Origin: Adineta steineri
Taxonomy: Eukaryota > Rotifera > Eurotatoria > Adinetida > Adinetidae
Direction: 5' to 3'
Length of the DNA stretch: 64,000 bases
Assembly (NCBI GenBank): GCA_905250115.1
Contig: CAJNOI010000174.1
Span: 88,286 to 152,285, forward strand
Made by a program: the position numbers and the translations under genes. Under the pieces are notes generated by a model. That model saw nothing but the letters and a program-made list of their open reading frames with translations. It searched no databases and was not told the origin of the DNA. Below, in pieces: positions 46,689 to 58,200 of this stretch. Every line of letters starts with the position of its first letter. The stretch's first letter is position 1.

Positions 46689-47000
46689 TAGAGGTGTAAG
46701 CCGATAGGGTAATCGGCGGCGGCTTGAAGTTTAAAAGAGTATTATATAATTAAGAAAAAATAAAAACTTGTCCGTCTCAATATCCAATCGTTTATATTTT
46801 CAAACAAATATTTGTAGAAACTTTATTTTACATCTGAATAGAATAAAGTACATAACTAATATAAGCTGAACAATAAATAAAAATATAGAAGTTCATCAAA
46901 AATGTGCATGGCTACAAAAAAATATGCAAAAAAATAAACAAAATCTTAACTGTCAACTGACGGCGGCGGCGGCTGCTCAGTCGCGCGGTCTACACCTCTA
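46689..47000. mobile_element. Inverted-repeat element (MITE-like), TAGAGGTGTA ends
   Basis: TAGAGGTGTAAGCCG at the left is mirrored by a right end whose complement reads TAGAGGTGTAGACCG. About 312 bp, with GCGGCGGCGGC-type GC patches at both ends and an AT-rich interior. No 8-bp duplication is visible; the outer TA may be the duplicated target. Family uncertain. Confidence 0.6.
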
Positions 47001-47206
47001 AAGATATGTAGCAATGATTATATTTATATTTGATAATTCATAATTAAAATATTAAAAAATTACTTGTTTTCCAATTTACTTTAGTCACACATGAATATCA
47101 TAATTTCTTGTTCGTTGATTAATAAAATGAAATATCTCCCTTTAAAATTGTTCATAAGAATGTGTCAATAGTTTTACAAGAATATCAAAGAATTTATTGT
47201 GTCTGA

Positions 47207-47483
47207 CAGTGGCGGATTTAGGGGGGGGCGATGGGGGCGATCGCCCCCCCTTCCGAATTTTTTTTTGATTTTTTACAGCAAAAATGAGCGAAAAAATAGG
47301 TTCACACTACTTCGGTTGGACTCAAAAAATAGCTTTTAACCAAAATCGCCCCCCTCCTCCCCAAGTATCGCCCCTCCATACTCAAAATAAAAAAAATCCC
47401 CCACCCCCTCCCCAGGTATTGCTTCTCAATACCAAAAAAAAAAAAAATCGCCCCCCCCTTCCAAAATCCTAGATCCGCCACTG
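47207..47483. mobile_element. hAT-type MITE
   Basis: The 277-bp element has ends CAGTGGCGGATTTAGG and, inverted, CAGTGGCGGATCTAGG. It is bounded by a perfect 8-bp target duplication GTGTCTGA at 47199-47206 and 47484-47491. G/C homopolymer runs flank an AT-rich centre. Open frames across it are not genes. Confidence 0.88.
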
Positions 47484-48569
47484 GTGTCTGATTATGATCG
47501 TTACAAATAAAATTGTTTTCTAAAATCAATGATCTATTGTATTCAACTGAAAATAAATTTTGGTGTTTAACAAAAACGGTCGAATAATAAACCAAAAATA
47601 GTAGCAAAGGTTCAAAAACAATACCGATAGAAGTCGCGTATGAATAAAATAATGATTTATATAGAAACTACAATTTCTCATATATGAAAACTTTAGTTAT
47701 GAATAGTTCTTTATGATGAAAAAAGTCGATTCAACTATGAATTAGATTTTTAATGTTCTTAATGTAGTTTATTTTGATCAACGGTTTTGAATTATGGTCG
47801 ACACAATATTTTTCATATCAATTCACTGAGTATCATAATTATTCTATGAAAAGTATCTGTCAAGTAAGTTCAGAAGGTTTCTCCTGCTTCATGAAAAAAT
47901 CTAGTCGCGTGGATTTATCGCTTTATATTACGACTTATTCATTGTAAACTATCCTTCTTCAACAAGCTTTTTTTTCTTTTTCTCATTTCCTGTTTGTTGA
48001 ACCATTCTATCAATTTTTTTCTGTATTTCTACAGATTTTTGTCTGTCGTTGTGATTTGATATCTTCATAGTATCTATTATGAAGCTAAATCTGTACTTTT
48101 TTAACGGGTTTTTGTCTTCAATTATAATGTAACATTTTCATAATATTTACTATAAAACTACATCACCATTTTCAAACTAGTTTCACGAAGAAGAAAAACA
48201 TTCGAAAGGCCTCTCATTATAATATTTATTATTTCTAGTATAAGTATTATTTCCTTTTTTTTTGTTTAGCTTCTCTCTTTTCTTTTCTATTTAATACAAA
48301 ATAAAATTCAAAAAATGATTATTATTTCTGATGTCGAATAATAACTTTATGTATATTTATTTATTGAGAATTAATCTTGTTGATTTGCAAAATTGAAGAT
48401 GATGTCAGTTTTTTGTGTTCCTAGAGCTCTCAGAATTCTTTGTATTCATAGATTATATGAGTTTCCCAGGTGATTCAATTATTCAGCATATTCTGGATAC
48501 CCTCTCCTCTGTGGATTCTGGATGTAGATTTTGTGTGTTCTGTGTTTGTTGTTTCACATAGTTGTAATA

Positions 48570-50345
48570 TAGAAGAAGGGTTCAAGAATTTTCTCACTAG
48601 TTTGGATCTTATGGATTCAGAGACTCATGAACAAAACAGAAAATATCACAACAGTATATAATATATTCAAAACTCCAAAGAGTTATTGCATTAATTTTGT
48701 TAAACACAATGTATGAACAAAGTAAAGACGTCATAAACATTATTGTTAATTTTCCAAATGCATAATGACGACACATTTTTTTTCCAAGAATAACGCAAAT
48801 TTTTTATCATCCTTTTCTGTAATACAGTTTTCTTGGAAAATGCAGTTTCCATTATTCTGATTATAATAGACGAACAACGTTATACAAAGGTTTTTTTCTA
48901 ACGTTTCTTTGTAAAGAGAATCAAATCATCTTGAAATAGCTTTTGTATTGTGTACACATTTTATATTATTATAGCATAAAACTAAAAAAAAGAACAAACA
49001 TCATTCTATTGGATGGGATATATTTTATTGAGGAAAAATGTCTGATTATTTGTGAAGATGAGCAATTATTGAAGTTACTTTAGAACGCTGAAAAATAGTT
49101 TCTATTAATTGATTTATTTCATAAAGCGTTTCTTATGTTGACATATGGAATTAAATTTAATATAGACTGATCTCATATTATAAGCAAATAAACTGATTTT
49201 TTACTCATAAAACAAGATTTCAAGATATACGTATTTGTTTTGTGCCTGCACATAAACTACGCAAAAGAAAATCATCACTCTAGATGCATGACTTGTTGAA
49301 AGTTAACCTCTACTACACAATCCTGACAAAAAAAGTGTAAACTTTTTTTCCATCATATTGATGAAATAAAAAAAATCATATTTCTAAATGCATGATATTT
49401 CAAAGTGAAGCTCTGATATACAATCCTGACAAACAAAAAGTCATAATTAGTTTTCCATCATACTGATGAAATAAAAAAATATCTATAATGAGTGAAAAAA
49501 AGAGACATAGTATTAATATGGAGGAATGGTTCCAGAATTATCTCACTAATTTAGATCTTATGGATTCTGAGACTCATGAACAAAACAGAAAATATCACAA
49601 TGATATATAGTATATTCGAAACTCTAAAGAGTATTTTCATTAATTTTGTTACATAAAATGTATATATAAAGTAGAGACGTCATGAACGTCATTTATAATT
49701 TCCTAACGGCATAGTAACGATGTTTTTCTTCCAATATCAGCGGATATTGGTTACAATCATTTTTTTGTAACGGATAGTTTTCTTCGACCATCTAATTTCC
49801 ATTATTCTGATTATAACAGGCAAATATCATTGCGTAGTGTGTTTTCTTCTAACGATTTTTTGAAAGAATAAATAAAATTATCTTCAGATAGTTTTTGTGT
49901 TGTGTACACATTTTATATTATAGCAACATAGAACTGAAAACAAAGAGAGAACAGACACCATTCTGTTGGATGAGATACATTTCATGCGAAGAAAAAAGAC
50001 TGATTGTTTACAAAGATGAACATTTATTGAAGTTTCTTCAGAATGCTGAAAAGTAGTTTCTATTAATTGATTTATTTCATAAAGCGTTTCTTATGTTAAT
50101 ATATAGAATTGAACTTCATATAAAGTGGTCCCATATTATAAACAAACGAAGTGATCATTATTTCCACATAAATCAAGATTTTTAGATATACGTATTTTTG
50201 TTTTCTACCAACACATAAACTACGCAAAAGAAAATCATCACTTTAGATGCATGACTTGTTCAAATTTAGCCTCTGCTACACAATCCTGACAAAAGAAAAT
50301 CATGAGTAATTTACCATCGCACTGATGAAATAAAAAAAACATCTT
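48570..50345. repeat. Diverged tandem duplication, offset about 950 bp
   Basis: Unit 1 (about 48570-49485) and unit 2 (about 49518-50345) align in order. Shared landmarks include TTCCATTATTCTGATTATAA, TTGATTTATTTCATAAAGCG, AAACTACGCAAAAGAAAATC and CACAATCCTGACAAA. Overall divergence is visible everywhere except one stretch of about 47 bp near the left end of each unit. The 3' motif (CAATCCTGACAAA to TGATGAAATAAAAAA) occurs a third time near 49420. Confidence 0.75.
49518..49610 (+). CDS. Possible 30-residue ORF conserved between duplicated units
   Basis: ATG to TAG, 30 aa, containing LDLMDSETHEQNRKYHN. The partner frame in unit 1 (48569-48661) has the same 17 residues but ATA in place of the ATG. 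Over this stretch the two DNA copies differ by one synonymous base, while the flanks differ much more. Both are preceded by an ACATAG acceptor-like site, so they could instead be alternative or duplicated last exons. No family recognised. Confidence 0.3.
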   Translation: MEEWFQNYLTNLDLMDSETHEQNRKYHNDI

Positions 50346-50528
50346 TGATGTGAGAAGAGAAAGACAAAAAAAGAGAGAGGGAAACATAGAACGAGAGAGA
50401 AAGGAAGACACAGAAAAAGAAAGAGAAAAAGAGAAAAAGAGAAAAACTGAACAGTTATTTAATGCTATGTCTTCACAAGTATTTCATTTAAAGTTAAATT
50501 CATGTCTTAACTAACATTCTTGTTGGTT

Positions 50529-53500
50529 ATGGCGTTGAGAAGAAATATTTTATTTCTTCTATTTCTTTTTTTTACACAATCAGACACACAAGATATACGA
50601 TCATATGATATATCTGAAATGGCTGGTTGGCAACTCCAATGTTCTAACACAACTTGCTTACCATTTGTCACTGTTAATGTGTCGAATATCCGCCAGTGTC
50701 AAATTGCTTGTTTAGCTGACGTCCATTGTAAAGCAGTTACTTTCCATAAATCATCGTCTATTTGTGAATTATTTGCTGATATATCAAACCAAAATGGCAA
50801 TCTGATGGTCAATATGGACACTGTTACTATGATTGTTACGGATGGAACACGAATTCCACTCGGTAAGTACAACTACAATTATTTAGGAAAGATATATCGC
50901 AAGGAAAAAACTCTTTCTCTCTTCTACATTGATCGTCAAATAAACTGGTAGACATATAGAACAAACTGTTCATAAACCTTCCTACTTGCTGTATATTATA
51001 TATCACGAGCAGTATACTCATAGAGTTGCTTTTAGAATAGCACAAACGATAATATAATTAGAAAGATCAATAAGTCACTTCTCTATAGCCTAACTTAGTC
51101 CTATCTCTTAGGAATCGATCAGCTAGCTAGGATAAAGATAGGTGTGGGTGTGGACGCGCATCCTCTTGAATTTTCACACTCATATTGAGGGTGTGGGTAT
51201 GTAGATTGAAGAAGAGCCACAGCCACGCCCACGCCCACACCTACACCTCCAATGATATTTGTCTAAAACAGGACCGACTACGACATCAACTACAACATCA
51301 TCGTCGACTTCATCATCAACATCCTCCACATCGGCAACATCAACAACAACATCATCATCTACATCATCCACATCGTCAACAACATCAACAACAACATCAA
51401 CCACTTCATCATCAACATCATCCACATCGGCAACGTCAACAACAACATCATCATCTACATCATCCACATCGTCAACAACATCAACAACAACAACCACAAC
51501 TACTACTTCGTCATCAACATCATCCACATCTTCAACATCAACAACAACCTCATCATCAACATCATCCACATCGTCAACCACATCAACAACTTCAACAACA
51601 ACAACAAAAACTACTACTTCGTCATCAACATCATCCACATCGTCAACAACAACAACAACACCCGGTCAGTATTATGTTAGATAATGTGTTGTACTTTTTC
51701 GCAGTTTTCTAACTGATGATTTGTTTCATTAATGAAATTTAAAATTTTGAGAGTTTATCTTTCAAAGATTTATCATTTCGATGAACAAATGACACTTGCC
51801 TTGAGATTCGCTCAGTAGTCTCTTGCAGAAGCGTTATTTCTTAACGTAACAAATTGTAGTCATCACGCTGATGGTAGAGACCTGCACTACGAGAGCCGAC
51901 ATTAAAAAAACTGACGTCGATTCAGACGTATCACTGGCGATTACTTTTTTCAGAAAAAACAGTCAACAGTAAGATAGAACTAGAGCATAGTAGCATAACG
52001 AGGATTTTATCAGCAAGAAATAAGCCTCGTTGTTGTTGCTTTTTTTGGTTACTCTTCGCCGGCTCGTATATAGTCTTCTGCACCTCGTCTTTAATTTTTT
52101 CTCTCTGGATGGTTTTCGATCAATCAGCAGGAGGCTGCACAGAGTCTATTAGATACTGTGCTAATAAACCAGACTAAGTACTAGAAGTTTTATTGATTGT
52201 GACTTGTGTTCTTCCATAATCATTATTGGCGGAACCTTGTTTTACATGTATAAAATCACAAGAGAACAGTAATCGAATCTGAGAAGTATATCGATTCGAA
52301 GAGTAAGTATTGGAGAACACAACTTACAATAAATAAAATGTGTAATGGTTAGATCGGTCTAATAGTACAACATCTAGTAGACTCTGATGCAATTCCGTTT
52401 TTAATTCCGTGCATATCTATGCCAAACACTGAAAAACAAACCCGCAAGAACGCAAACAGACAACTTATTTTTGTTGAGCTGTTTTCGACGAGAAGGAGAA
52501 TAGGGTGTGACTGCACAGGTAATTATAAAATACTTGAAAAGTAGAATTTAGAATTTTGCAGACATATGGTTGATCTATATGACACAGAGTTATCATATTG
52601 TCTAAAGAATTTCATATTATAATGCAATTTAAAAAAAGGAATGGTATATATGTTGAAATGAAATTCTAGATAAATGTACAGAATTCTGAATTCTGCTTGG
52701 AAAGTATTCTGAGTCCTCTTAGTCTAGGATATCACGAAACTTTAAAAAAGAGAGCGCAAGTTTTAAGTAGACTGAGATGACTTCGTCGATTTTTCAAATT
52801 TACAAGAATATTTCACATAGAGATTGATAGAATGGCTGAAAACTGACTTTAGTTATGCTCTAGAATATCTTAAATTGCCCGAAATTCAGTGACATAATCT
52901 TTTCGAATAGAATATGTTCAGTTAAGTCAAACTCTCAAAGATTGAATAAAATACGACGATTGAATATTATCTATATACCAATATAGATGTAAGAGCAATT
53001 TTTTTGTATTTAATAGCCTGCAGCTATTTTCTTAATCAAACTACTTACTCAGTTGGCCAGTATCCTCAAACAGTAGTAGTCGTTGATGTGAATAGCGACA
53101 ATAAACCCGATATTATTGTTCCAAACTATGGAGCGAGCACTGTCAGTGTTCTTCTCAACGCAGGCAACGGTACCTTTAATAATCAAACTACTTACCCAAC
53201 TGGTGGTGCTCCATTTGCAGCAGCAGTCGTCGATGTGAATAGCGACAATAAATCCGATATTGTTGTTGTAAACGCTGGTTCGGGCACTGTCAGCGTTCTT
53301 CTCAACGCAGGCAACGGTACCTTTAAGGCTCAAACTAATTACACAGTTGGCAGTAGCCCTCAAGGAGTAGCAGTCGTCGATGTGAATAGCGACAATAAAC
53401 CCGACATTATTGTTTCCAACGGTGGCTTGAGCACCGTCGGTGTTCTTCTGAACACAGGCACCGGTACCTTCGGTGCTCAAGCTACTTACGCAGTTGGTAC

Positions 53501-54047
53501 TGGCCCATATGCAGTAGCAGTCGTTGATGTGAATAGCAACAATAAACCCGATATTGTTGTTGTAAACTACAGCGATAACACTGTCAGTGTACTTTTCAAC
53601 ACAGGCAGTGGCGCCTTTAGTACTCAATCGACTTACCCAGTTGGTACTAACCCATATTCACTAGCAGTCGTCGATGTGAATAACGACAATAAACCTGATA
53701 TTATTGTTGCAAACCGAGGTTCGTACACTGTTACCGTTCTTTTCAACGGAGGCAGCGGCACCTTTAATGCCCAGACTAATTACTCAGTTGGTAATCCATA
53801 TGGAGTAGCAGTCGTTGATGTTAATAGCGACAATAAACCTGATATTATTGTTCCAAACTATTATTCGCCCTACGTCGTCGGTGTTCTTCTCAACGCAGGT
53901 AATGGCTCCTTTAATCCTCAAATTACTTACCCAGTTGGTAATGGCGCTCGTTCAGTAGCAGTGGTTGATGTGAATAGTGACAACAGACCTGATATTATTG
54001 TTTCAAATGAGAATTCTGGCACTGTCAGTGTTCTCTTCCATTGTTAA
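50529..54047 (+). CDS. Secreted PAN/Apple - mucin-like - FG-GAP repeat protein
   Basis: Three exons: 50529-50862, 51272-51664, 53017-54047; 585 aa, junctions G|GTAAGT and G|GTCAGT, both in phase. Residues 1-24 are a signal peptide (LLFLFFTQSDTQ). Residues 30-110 form a PAN/Apple-like Cys domain (WQLQCSNTTCLPF, CQIACLADVHCKAVTF, SICELF). Exon 2 encodes an almost pure Ser/Thr mucin linker made by TCA/ACA triplets. Exon 3 encodes seven FG-GAP/VCBS-type repeats of about 49 aa, each with VAVVDVNSDNKPDIIV and VLLNAGNGTF; DxNxDNxxD is the calcium loop of such beta-propeller blades. This is likely an extracellular or matrix adhesion protein; the ligand is unknown. The ATG at 50529 is chosen over upstream in-frame TTG codons. 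The family is abundant in bdelloids and resembles bacterial VCBS/FG-GAP proteins. Confidence 0.85.
51140..51250. repeat. G-rich hairpin cluster, AGGTGTGGGTGTGG arms
   Basis: AGGTGTGGGTGTGG at 51140-51153 and GAGGGTGTGGGTATG at 51187 face a complementary C-rich arm (CACGCCCACACCTACACC) ending at 51250. It lies in intron 1 of the PAN/FG-GAP gene, just before exon 2. Same word as the hairpins near 0.45, 0.7 and 5.2 kb. Confidence 0.55.
51280..51660. repeat. Ser/Thr-coding trinucleotide repeat (TCA/ACA/ACW)
   Basis: Nearly the whole of exon 2 is an imperfect triplet array with higher-order units of about 50-60 bp. It gives Asp/Val runs on the minus strand and His/Gln runs in another frame; neither is a gene. 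Confidence 0.85.
51880..52250 (+). other. LTR-like segment in intron 2 of the FG-GAP gene
   Basis: A segment less AT-rich than its surroundings holds a TATA-like CTCGTATATAGTC (52063), an AATAAA (52163) and, at 52225, TGGCGGAACC, which could be a primer-binding site. The ends are not defined and no second LTR is seen. Confidence 0.25.
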
Positions 54048-55295
54048 GGATTATTGATGGCTAATCTTTATTTATTCATTAACACTTTCATTACTCTACT
54101 AAGTATATTACTCTTATAAAACATTACACAATACACACTAACATTTATCTTCACTCTATATTAAGAATTCCAACAAAACTTTTCTGCTTTTTTTTCTGTC
54201 TCTTGTGCTTTTTCAATTTTTTTCTGCTTTTTAAAATATGATCTGCTTCTCATTTTTAACTCAATTTCAATTCTAATAAATCATTATTGCATATATATCC
54301 GATAAATTCTTAGTGATGTATATCGCTGTCTTTTTGTCGTCTTATAATTCCATCCAACTTTAAAAAAACTTTAGAAATAGAAAGACATTAAAATACTAAT
54401 TAGTTGTATCATTGGAAGAAATGTTCACAAGAAAGCGATGTAAGATCAAAGAATTTTTTCTAAGTTTATAACATAAACATTGACGATCTTCACAAATTAA
54501 TCATTCAAGATAAACAAGCAGAAAATAAGCACGAGAGAGAAAACGCATACATATGTCTGATGTTATCATTACCAACTTAGAAAAATACTAAATCTTTTTC
54601 TTACTGTTCAGATTTTTTAATTTCTACTACTAATGACACTCTAAGTTCACATCATTGACTTTTATATTAATGAGTATGATATATTTTATGCTTTTTCTAG
54701 AAGATATAGTCTCTTGTTGACGATGATGGCTAAACACTTGAGAGAATGCAATTCTTTACTATTATTCACAAACCATTTTGACTATATGGCAAGTCATTTT
54801 AATATGACTTTAAAGAATATAATAAACCTGTTTGACTGATTTTGCTCTGTATTTGATTACCGTGAACAGGGCGTTTTGTTTAAGAAAAAAAAATAAGAAC
54901 AATGGGGTATGAAGCAAGAAAAAAAACAAGAGCGCACACGTACACACACAAAAAAACGTACGCAAACGTTATATGAACAAAGAAACAAATGAAGGATGAT
55001 AATAATATGTTTGTCAGTCTCTTGTACGGGTGATATATGGCTATTGCTTCTTTTTTTTTGTTTAAAAAAATGTTTTTTTTTGCAGACAATGCAATTATTG
55101 AGCGAGTTAAATAAGAAAAAAAACAAAACAAAACAATAAAGAGAAATTGATCGTAGAAGACTAGATAATGGATATTTTGCTCAAATTGATTTTTTGATAT
55201 CTTCAATCTAAAAAGATGAATTAAGAAATATAAGAACAATTCTTTTTTTTAAACAAAAGAATAAACTTACAACACCATTGTATGACTCTTTTACT
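54048..55295. other. Intergenic between convergent FG-GAP and MAP7-like genes
   Basis: AT-rich 3' flanks of both genes. Only low-complexity open frames are present and no element ends are seen. Confidence 0.5.
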
Positions 55296-58200
55296 TTATT
55301 GAAAAGCAGCTGTTGCTTCTCTTGGACGATCATGATATGAATTTAAATTTGTTGATGAAGACAAGCTTTAAAAAAAGTAAAATTAATGTATAATTATTGA
55401 ATTGTATTCGAATGTTACACTCACTGTAGATCACTATGACCATTAGTAGTATTATTAATTCTTGAATTTTCTTGATGATCATCATCAGAAAGATCAGTTG
55501 GTATTGATGATTTTACAGCTGTTATGGATTCATCAATCATACTTTCAGTCATGATTTGTGATGCTGTCATACTTGTTTGTATTAAATTATCTGTCGATCG
55601 TGTATTTCGTGCTTTATTTAGAAGACTTTGTATCAATGGTGATTTAAATCTATACATACATATATATGTTTATTAGAGTAAGTTTCATTCATTAGTTTTA
55701 TATTACTTTGGTGTATCAGTAGTTGCTATCGGCGGAGATACAACTGAATCATTATTTTGTAGGAAGGAATCGGCCGTTGAAGAAGTGATAAAATGAGTAT
55801 CTGATATTGAATGTGGTATTGAAGATTTGATTATATTAGTTGGCGAAGGATTATTATTTGATTGATCATGTCCATTTGTTTGATCGATAGCAGGTTTCGT
55901 TGTATTATTTTCCTGCTAAATAAAAATACAGTTTTTTTAAAAATCTATGTTATAAAAACAAATTGAAATCATTACTATGTTCATCTCTGATTTTCTATTA
56001 TTCAATCTCTTAATTTTAATATTTCTATTAGAAGACAATCCTGACATTTACATTGTTTACCATTCGAATAATAGTATCTACAGCTGATAGGGAAACAACA
56101 GAATCAATGATAATCGGTACTCTGTAAACATTATGGAAAAGAAATTATATTATATAGAACTAATTGACATATCCTAATCTATAGTAAATAGAATGTGTTG
56201 TTGAATCCATTTATAGACCAAAACGTTGCTAAGTTTTTTAATCTCTTCGTAATTGAATTGAGAAATTACCTTAGAAGTTGGTGAAATTTGTCGTGTACGT
56301 CTCATAATTAAATCTAAACGTTTTTTTCTTTCATTTCTTTCTTCTTCTTCTTTTCTTGCTCTCTCTTGACGTTCACGATTCAGACGTTCAGTTTCTTCAG
56401 CTTGTTTTCTTTCTAATTCTTCACGTTGCTGTTGTAAACGTTGTTCTTCTTGTCGTTTTAATTCATTTTCACGTTCACGTTCTTCAATAGCACGTTGTAA
56501 ACGTTCTTGTTCAGCACGACGTTGTTCTTCAACGAGACGTATTTGTTCTTGTTCACGTTCATATTCTTCGAATTCTAATTGACGTTTTTGTTCTTCTTCA
56601 CGTTGACGTTCAAGTTCTAAACGTTGTTGTGCTTCACGAATTTTTTGATTTAATTTACGTTGATATTCTTGTTCATCATTTGTTTGTTGTTCACGTTTAA
56701 TTGGATTAGTTGTTTCTGTAGGTGTATCATTATTTAATGGTTCAGAAGAACTTTCTTCATTCACCGGTAGAATTTCTTCTTCATTATTAGTTGTTATTAA
56801 TTGATTTTCAGTTGTTAATTTTGATTTTGATGGTGGTACTATTGCAATACGACGTTTATTTGTTGTTGATGATGAAAGTGAAGAAGATGAATGTGAGGTA
56901 GTCATTAGAGAACGTTGATTAGGTTGTCTAGAGTGAGAAGAAGTAGAGATCGCGGATGGTTTTGTTGTAGAAGGTGGATTTTTAGAACGATGTGAGATAT
57001 GTTTATTTGATGATATATGATCAGATCTGGAAGAATCATCTGTTGGTGATGTTCGAGATTCATTAGTTGATGTTGGAACAGTTGCTGGACGTGTAGGATT
57101 ATGCTAAAAATAAATAAAAAATATAATTTTGAAAGAATTATTTTAAAACAATATATTTACCCTTCGATTATTAGACGAAGTTGTAGCGACAGATGAAGTT
57201 GTTAAACGAAGTTGATGACTGGATCTTGATAATGGAATACCATTAGATGATGTTGATGATGATATTGCACCAATATGTATTGATTGAGTCATAATGGCAT
57301 TCGTTTTTGGTTTAGCAAGTCGACGAATAGTTTCATTTAGATGTTGACGATTTGTACTTGGTACTCGACGTTGAGAGTCACCATTTAATACTTCATCTTG
57401 AGCTAAAAAATTCATAGGAAAATGTTCTTTCAATTCTATTATATTTTGAATAATTAAAGCCAGGCAATATATAAATATATATATATAAAACACAAGCATG
57501 CGCACACAAAATCTGAAATTCAAGCTGAAAACCAGAATTCAGGAAAGGGTAGAATACCTCGACAATCCCGAGAACATCGTTCAACACTACGACTAATACG
57601 TGAATGACACGTTGCTGTAAATGTCGAACGCATGAAATTTGCACTATTATGGTTATTATTCTTATCACCGGTAGTTAACCAATAAGCGTAAGATGTTGGC
57701 AGCGGTCGTTTTTGACTACGTGCCGATGAAAGCGGTGTACCTGAACTCTCGTCACTTGATTGATGATTTTGTAGCTCGTCAATCGGATTAAGTTGATGGG
57801 AACTGATGACAACTACAAGATGGAGAGAAAGAATAAAACAGAAAAAAAGATTTTTTCTATAGACAAACATATTCTATACTAAAAACTACTAATTCTAAAT
57901 TTTATCATGCAATGAATAAATGAACTTACTGTTTGAATTTTCATCCGAAGATTCATGTAATCCTCGTTGATTTGGACGTAAACGTGTTGCTGAAATAGCT
58001 CGCCGAGTCGAAAGTATATCTGTAGACATACTCATTATAGATTCAGGTTTATGTGGTACATTTGTTCTACAAGAGAGAAAAAAATATATCCTTACATCAT
58101 ATTTATTGTTAAAAATGACATTGATTTTACTTTAGATTATTAGTAACTCTTTGTTCCCGTTCTTTTTCACGACGTAATAATTCATCTAATTTTGCCTAGA

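Larger units (their letters stand above)
45528..50528. other. Gene-poor repeat region
   Basis: This 5-kb interval has no multi-exon gene that I can build. It contains an inverted-repeat element (46689-47000), a hAT MITE (47207-47483) and a diverged tandem duplication (about 48570-50345) carrying a conserved 30-codon frame. A purine-rich GAGAAAGA tract lies at 50355-50445, just upstream of the PAN/FG-GAP gene. Confidence 0.5.

Noticed and set aside
51180..51638. Asp/Val-rich minus-strand frame and His/Gln-rich plus-strand frame
   Set aside because: Other-frame readings of the Ser/Thr-coding triplet array in exon 2 of the FG-GAP gene.
56055..56125. Possible extra MAP7-like exon reading VPIIIDSVVSL
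   Set aside because: It has an acceptor and donor but the wrong phase for both neighbours (phase 0 on each side), so it would break the frame; at most an alternative exon.
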